The notes under the pieces were generated by a model. The model saw only the letters and a list, made by a program, of their open reading frames with translations. It did not search any database and was not told the DNA's origin. DNA of 19,961 nucleotides. Source: Pelagibacteraceae bacterium TMED65 (GTDB lineage: Bacteria; Pseudomonadota; Alphaproteobacteria; TMED127). Each line of letters opens with the position of its first letter. Position 1 is the first letter of the stretch. Positions 15,348 to 19,961 of the stretch are shown here, piece by piece. Position numbers and translations under genes: made by a program. Where the stretch lies: contig NHDS01000013.1 of the NCBI GenBank assembly GCA_002167215.1, positions 51,490 through 71,450 of the forward strand, given 5' to 3'.

Positions 15348-17158
15348 ACTTAAGAATTTTATTTACTATACTTCACGATTTTATAATCTTTGGTCTTTCC
15401 TTTTTTATTGCTCTTTGGATACGACTCGACTTTGCCAATGCATTAATTCTTTCTAAAGGTTTGTGGCCGTTCATAATGCTTTTTTCTTTATCAAATATAT
15501 TTCTATTAAAATACATGCGCTTGTACCATGGAATTTGGAGGTATGCCTCACTTCATGAAATCATTTCAATTATCAAAAGTGTTGTAATTTCAACATTACT
15601 CTTATTAGGAACTTTTTTTTTAATATTTAGATTGGAAAATATACCTAGGTCATTCCCAATTCTTTTATTAGCAACTTCAATTTTTGCATGTATAAGTCCA
15701 AGAGTTCTTTACAGGATAATAAAAGATAATTTCAAAAAGAAAGGTGTAAAAAAAATACCTATTTTTGTTGTAGGTGACAATTCAACATCTGAAAATTTTA
15801 TCAGAATGTCTAAACAGATTGATTCACCTTATAAAGTTATTGGTTTGATTAGTGTTAAGGAAAAATCTGTTGGAAGAAGAATCCATAATGTTCCAATACT
15901 CTGTTCGTTAGAAAATCTTAATAATTTAGTAGATAAATTGAAAAGTGAAAAGAATCCTCCACAAAGAATTATTGTGTCTGATTCTAAAATTGATAAAAAA
16001 TTTTTAGAGTCTTTATATATTTTCTCGAAGCAAAATGGGCTTGCAATTGGAATGCTACCTAAAATTTCAGAATTATCTGGAGGAACAAAAAATCAATTTG
16101 AGACAAGTCCGATAGTTATTGAAGATGTATTAGGCAGAAAGCAAAAAGTAAATAATCCAGAAATCCTTAAAGATATTAAGAACAAAGTAGTTTTAGTAAC
16201 AGGAGCTGGCGGCAGTATTGGGAGTGAATTAAGTAGACAAATATTTAACTTAAAACCTAAACTTCTTATTCTACTTGAACAAAATGAGTTTAATCTCTTC
16301 AAAATTTCTTCAGAGCTAAGAGAAAATACAATTGTTAGTTTAACTGATATAAGAGATACTGAAAAGATGCAGAAAGTTCTTTCACATTATAAACCACATT
16401 ATGTTTTTCACACAGCTGCATTAAAACATATAACATTTGTTGAGGATGAACCACTTGAAGCTTTAGAGACAAACTTCTTTTCTACCGTAAATCTTTGTCA
16501 ACTATGTAAAAAATTAAAAATTAAAAAATTTGTTTTCATATCTACGGACAAAGCAGTTGATCCAACAAACGTAATGGGAGCATCAAAAAGATTATGTGAA
16601 AAGTATATCCAAAAAATTTCTAATGAAACAAAGTCTACAATTTTCTCAATTGTGAGGTTCGGAAATGTCTTAGGTTCAACCGGTTCTGTTGTTCCGCTAT
16701 TCGAGAAACAAATTAACAATGGCGGACCAATCACAATAACCCATCCTAAAATAAAACGCTACTTTATGACAATTAGAGAGGCTGTAGAATTAGTCTTAAT
16801 TTCCTCACAATTAGAAATCAAAGAAAATGGAGAAATTTTTATATTAGAAATGGGTGAATCAATATTCATAAAAGATTTAGCAAAAAGAATGATTCAACTA
16901 TGTGGCAAAAAAGAAAGTGATATAGAAATAAAATATTCAGGCTTAAGAAAAGGAGAAAAAATAGAAGAAAAACTTTTCTTTGATAATGAAATAATATCTA
17001 AAACAAAAGTTCCCGGTATTTTGTCCACCAATAGCAAGCTTTTTTCTCCGAACATCTCCGATTTCTACAAATTAACTTCAGAAATGAGAAAACCAGTTAA
17101 AAAGAATGTAATTAATTATTTTGAAAAATTATTACCAGAGTATTGTAAAAGTGAATAA
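15344..17158 (+). CDS. Membrane-anchored UDP-sugar 4,6-dehydratase, WbpM/CapD (FlaA1-like) family
   Basis: The 604-residue protein makes a UDP-4-keto-6-deoxy-N-acetylhexosamine, the precursor of sugars such as QuiNAc, FucNAc or bacillosamine. It has about four N-terminal membrane helices (5-125), a linker Rossmann-like domain (about 137-260), and a C-terminal SDR domain with TGAGGSIGSE at 286-295. The active site is STDKAVDPTNVMGASK at 400-415, where methionine M411 takes the place of the usual SDR tyrosine, ahead of K415. This S-M-K form is typical of long WbpM-type dehydratases. The pairing with a WecA/WbpL-type transferase matches O-antigen loci. GTG 15344 has a strong SD. The stop overlaps the purH start by 8 bases. 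Confidence 0.93.
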   Translation: MNLRILFTILHDFIIFGLSFFIALWIRLDFANALILSKGLWPFIMLFSLSNIFLLKYMRLYHGIWRYASLHEIISIIKSVVISTLLLLGTFFLIFRLENIPRSFPILLLATSIFACISPRVLYRIIKDNFKKKGVKKIPIFVVGDNSTSENFIRMSKQIDSPYKVIGLISVKEKSVGRRIHNVPILCSLENLNNLVDKLKSEKNPPQRIIVSDSKIDKKFLESLYIFSKQNGLAIGMLPKISELSGGTKNQFETSPIVIEDVLGRKQKVNNPEILKDIKNKVVLVTGAGGSIGSELSRQIFNLKPKLLILLEQNEFNLFKISSELRENTIVSLTDIRDTEKMQKVLSHYKPHYVFHTAALKHITFVEDEPLEALETNFFSTVNLCQLCKKLKIKKFVFISTDKAVDPTNVMGASKRLCEKYIQKISNETKSTIFSIVRFGNVLGSTGSVVPLFEKQINNGGPITITHPKIKRYFMTIREAVELVLISSQLEIKENGEIFILEMGESIFIKDLAKRMIQLCGKKESDIEIKYSGLRKGEKIEEKLFFDNEIISKTKVPGILSTNSKLFSPNISDFYKLTSEMRKPVKKNVINYFEKLLPEYCKSE

Positions 17159-18692
17159 AATTGAAATTAAAAGAGCATTGGTATCTGTGCATAATAAAAT
17201 AAATCTTAAATTATTAGCAAACTATTTTATAAAATATGATATCGAGGTATTAAGCACAGGAGGAACGGCCAAATTTTTTAAAAGTTTTAGTAAAAAAATA
17301 AAAGTGATTGAAATTTCTTCCTTTACCAACTTTAAAGAAATTTTGGGTGGCAGAGTCAAATCTCTTCACCCAAAGATTCACTCTGGAATACTTGCAAAAA
17401 AAGACGATGTTATTCATATTAAAGAATTAAAAAAGATTAATGCTTCATTTATTGATCTTGTAGTTGTAAATCTTTATCCATTCGAAAAAATTTCAAAAAA
17501 ATACAGTAATAAAATAAACAAATGTATTGAAAATATTGATATTGGTGGACCTACTTTAATCAGAGGGGCTGCCAAAAATTTTAAATATGTGACTATACTT
17601 AGCAATCCAAATCAATATAAAAAATTTTTAAATGAAATCACATTAAATGGAAATAAAGTTTCTGAGAACTTTCGACATGATTGTGCATGTATTGCCTTTG
17701 AAAATACTGCATTTTATGAATCTAAAATATCCAATTGGTTTAATAAAGATACCAAAGGGTTTTGTACAGAAAAAAAGTCTATGTCTTTCGAAAAGATTTC
17801 AGACCTAAGGTATGGTGAGAACCCCCATCAGAGAGCAGCATGTTTCAAATTAGGTAATAATAATTTAGTTAAAGTTTCTGGAAAAGATCTTTCTTATAAC
17901 AACATCTGTGATAGTGAGGTAGCAATAGAATTGGCAGAGCAATTTAAGACGCCTTGCTGTGTGATATTAAAACATGGAAATCCATGCGGGGTTGCATTGG
18001 ATAAAAATCAAGGTAATGCATATTCTAAAGCACTTAATTGTGATAAAATAAGCGCTTTTGGTGGCATTGTAGCATTTAATAAAACAGTAAATATACAAAC
18101 AGCTAAAAAAATTAGTAATATTTTTACAGAAGTTATTATAGCTCCAAAATTTTCCAATCAATCAAAAGAAATACTTTCATTAAAAAAAAATCTTATCTTG
18201 ATTGAATATAAAAATATGAAAGATAAAACAAAACTTCATATTAAATCAACTAACAACTATGTTTTGATTCAAGAAAAGAATAATAAAATAATTAAAAATA
18301 AAGATCTCTTAATTAAAACAAAAATTAAACCACTAAAAAAAATAATGGATGATATGATTTTTGCATTTACTGTCTCTAAATATTTAAATTCAAATGCAAT
18401 AGTAATCGCTTCAAAATTGAGAACATTAGGAATTGGTGTTGGTCAAACTAGCAGATTAGACTCAGCAAAAATAGCTATAAGGAAAATGAAAGAGGGTACT
18501 GAACACAAGAATGCAGTTTTAGCATCTGATGGTTTTTTTCCATTTGATGACATTGTTGAATTATGTTCAAAAAATCAAATTAAGAGTATTATTCAGCCCG
18601 GAGGTTCAAAAAAAGATAATGAAATTATTGATGCCGCAAATAAATTGAAAATTTCGATGGTTTTTACTGGAATTAGACATTTTAAACATTAA
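17151..18692 (+). CDS. purH: Bifunctional AICAR formyltransferase / IMP cyclohydrolase
   Basis: PurH performs the last two steps of IMP synthesis in the cytosol. From GTG 17151 the protein has 513 residues. The N-terminal MGS-like cyclohydrolase shows STGGTAKFF (35-43), GGRVKSLHP (66-74), NLYPFE (107-112) and IGGPTLIRGAAKN (131-143). The AICAR formyltransferase shows LRYGENPHQRAA (219-230), KHGNPCG (274-280) with the catalytic K-H pair, AFGGIVAFN (302-310), ASDGFFPF (458-465), QPGGS (482-486) and TGIRHF (506-511). A TTG at 17121 would add ten residues but overlap the dehydratase gene by 38 bases. GTG 17151 overlaps by 8 and fits the family N-terminus. The 3' end overlaps the convergent transporter gene by 11 bases. 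Confidence 0.95.
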   Translation: MNKIEIKRALVSVHNKINLKLLANYFIKYDIEVLSTGGTAKFFKSFSKKIKVIEISSFTNFKEILGGRVKSLHPKIHSGILAKKDDVIHIKELKKINASFIDLVVVNLYPFEKISKKYSNKINKCIENIDIGGPTLIRGAAKNFKYVTILSNPNQYKKFLNEITLNGNKVSENFRHDCACIAFENTAFYESKISNWFNKDTKGFCTEKKSMSFEKISDLRYGENPHQRAACFKLGNNNLVKVSGKDLSYNNICDSEVAIELAEQFKTPCCVILKHGNPCGVALDKNQGNAYSKALNCDKISAFGGIVAFNKTVNIQTAKKISNIFTEVIIAPKFSNQSKEILSLKKNLILIEYKNMKDKTKLHIKSTNNYVLIQEKNNKIIKNKDLLIKTKIKPLKKIMDDMIFAFTVSKYLNSNAIVIASKLRTLGIGVGQTSRLDSAKIAIRKMKEGTEHKNAVLASDGFFPFDDIVELCSKNQIKSIIQPGGSKKDNEIIDAANKLKISMVFTGIRHFKH

Positions 18693-19905
18693 TTTTTTTA
18701 TCACCAATAAATGGTACTAAAGATAGTGCAAAAAATAATGGTATAATCAAAATTCCATATCGTATTGAACCAGACAAATCAATTAAAGCTCCCACCGAAA
18801 GCGGTCCTAAAATTGAACACATGTTTCCAAAAATTGCATATAGACTGAATGCAGCAAGTTGGTTTTTTACATTTATTTTCTTTACAAGAACACTTCTGCT
18901 TGATGCTTGAATTGGCCCTATAAAAAATCCAATAACAAGAGATAAAATTAAGAAAACCCAAACATTTTTAACCCAGAAAAGCAAACATGTAACAATAAAT
19001 AGACTTAATATACATATTATAACAGTTTTTAAAGATCCAATTTTATCTTCAAATCTACCTAACGTTAAACATCCAAAAATACCAAAAAGATTTATAAAAA
19101 CTCCCAAAAATAAAATTTGAGATTCTGATAATCCAAATAGAAATGCAGAAAACATACTAGCGAAAGCGAAAATTGAAATGACAGCGTTATTAAAAAAAAA
19201 ATAACTAATCATGAATTTAGTTAACCCACTGGACCTAAGATTTTCTAGCAGGTTAGGAATATGTAGTTTACTAAATTTAATATCTCCCAAATTCTTAAAG
19301 TGTGGCATTCCAAAAACAAATGTCCAGCCAGCAACAAATGGGCCAATCATTAAAAGTACCGGGACTCCAAAAATTATGAAATCATTCGAACTGCTAATCT
19401 GAATTATTATAAAAATAAATAATAATGAGAGAAGTCCTCCTAAATAACCGAAAGCCCAACCTAAATTGGATAGCGCTCCAACCCCCTTTTTTTTTTGAAT
19501 TTTGTAAAGAGTGACATTATAAAACAAATTAACAAATTCAAATGAAACAAATGAAATTACTACGAATAAAAGTGGGATTACTTGATTTGATCCTTCTGAG
19601 AAGAAAATCAAGCCAAAAGAAAAAATAATCAAAAGATAAAAAAAAAATTTAAACAATGTTGCTTTTATTTGTAATTTAGATTGCTGTCCTGCAAACAACA
19701 ACAAAGCTAAAAGCAAGAAACTCAATATACTCGCAAATGATATTGCAATTCCCCATAGACTCGTACCTATTATCTCATCCGATGCGATTTTTTTTGCATA
19801 AAAAGCTCCATAAAAAAATGTCAGTATTAAAGTTGGAAAACTTGAAATTGCAAAATCAAATAAACACCATCCCCTTATTTCTTTTGATTTTAATAATGAA
19901 AACAT
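18682..19905 (-). CDS. MFS transporter, UMF1/Atg22-like family
   Basis: This is a 407-residue integral membrane protein with about 11-12 predicted helices. Family marks are RGWCLFDFAISSFPTL (11-26), LGWAFGYLGG (148-157), FFFNNA (236-241) and the cytoplasmic-loop motif GPIQASSRS (330-338), all typical of UMF1-type major facilitator proteins related to yeast Atg22. Atg22 releases amino acids from the vacuole, but bacterial substrates are unknown, so none is proposed. The start is ATG 19905. No SD is seen, and the 56 bases to the window end show no other gene. It is convergent with purH, overlapping by 11 bases. Confidence 0.9.
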   Translation of the reverse strand: MFSLLKSKEIRGWCLFDFAISSFPTLILTFFYGAFYAKKIASDEIIGTSLWGIAISFASILSFLLLALLLFAGQQSKLQIKATLFKFFFYLLIIFSFGLIFFSEGSNQVIPLLFVVISFVSFEFVNLFYNVTLYKIQKKKGVGALSNLGWAFGYLGGLLSLLFIFIIIQISSSNDFIIFGVPVLLMIGPFVAGWTFVFGMPHFKNLGDIKFSKLHIPNLLENLRSSGLTKFMISYFFFNNAVISIFAFASMFSAFLFGLSESQILFLGVFINLFGIFGCLTLGRFEDKIGSLKTVIICILSLFIVTCLLFWVKNVWVFLILSLVIGFFIGPIQASSRSVLVKKINVKNQLAAFSLYAIFGNMCSILGPLSVGALIDLSGSIRYGILIIPLFFALSLVPFIGDKKINV

Positions 19906-19961
19906 AAATTTTTGAACTTAATTACATAGACCATTTTGAAGTACACATGGTTTAACTGTAA

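Noticed and set aside
11416..17158. A defence island or novel system around the heparinase and sugar genes
   Set aside because: Every gene there belongs to a recognised metabolic or polysaccharide family; no nuclease, toxin, reverse transcriptase or repeat array was found.
19936..19955. CACATGGTTT shared with the acs leader (7948-7957) as a regulatory repeat
   Set aside because: Only two copies were noticed and the match is about ten bases; chance is likely without a genome-wide count.

Overview
The window is a strongly AT-rich, very compact stretch of bacterial chromosome. Gene content and order point to an alphaproteobacterium: hemC-hemD-mitofilin-hemY, divergent from tsaD-gpsA-yciI, and a DUF1674 gene divergent from rsmB, which is followed by a heparinase-like gene and later purH. 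Almost no intergenic DNA, many overlapping starts, frequent GTG/TTG starts and long A/T homopolymers fit a genome-streamlined marine lineage such as SAR11, HIMB59 or AEGEAN-169. That lineage call is inference; no rRNA or tRNA is present to settle it.

Layout. (1) 88-1701, plus strand: a DPM1/ArnC-like glycosyltransferase, a stand-alone LAB_N membrane protein and an AlkA-type DNA glycosylase, as an overlapping cluster. (2) 1657-5625, minus strand: hemC, hemD, an alphaproteobacterial mitofilin/Mic60-like protein and HemY, all overlapping. This is tetrapyrrole synthesis plus two inner-membrane proteins. (3) 5684-7919, plus strand: tsaD, gpsA and yciI, overlapping. (4) 8030-9949: acetyl-CoA synthetase behind its own short promoter region. 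(5) 9951-10085, minus strand: a 44-residue DUF1674 (Sdh assembly factor 4-like) gene. (6) 10127-13029, plus strand: rsmB and a heparinase II/III-family gene. (7) 13033-17158: a polysaccharide cassette made of a TviB/WbpA-type nucleotide-sugar dehydrogenase (minus), an initiating WecA/WbpL-type glycosyltransferase broken by a frameshift at an 11-T run, and a WbpM/CapD-type dehydratase. (8) 17151-18692: purH, translationally coupled to the dehydratase gene. (9) 18682-19905, minus strand: a UMF1/Atg22-like MFS transporter.

How the genes relate. Most are housekeeping: heme, tRNA t6A, phospholipid backbone, acetate activation, rRNA methylation, purines. The accessory part is the cassette at 13033-17158. 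It would make a UDP-N-acetylhexosaminuronate and a UDP-4-keto-6-deoxy sugar, and would start a polyprenyl-linked glycan. It sits between heparinase and purH, which are neighbours in many alphaproteobacteria.

No gap exceeds 300 bases. The largest gene-free stretch is 7920-8029. I found no CRISPR array, insertion sequence, tRNA, rRNA, defence island or convincing undescribed system. The most interesting signal is the homopolymer frameshift in the initiating glycosyltransferase. Starts and some gene limits were chosen by hand from domain fit, overlap and Shine-Dalgarno (SD) matches.
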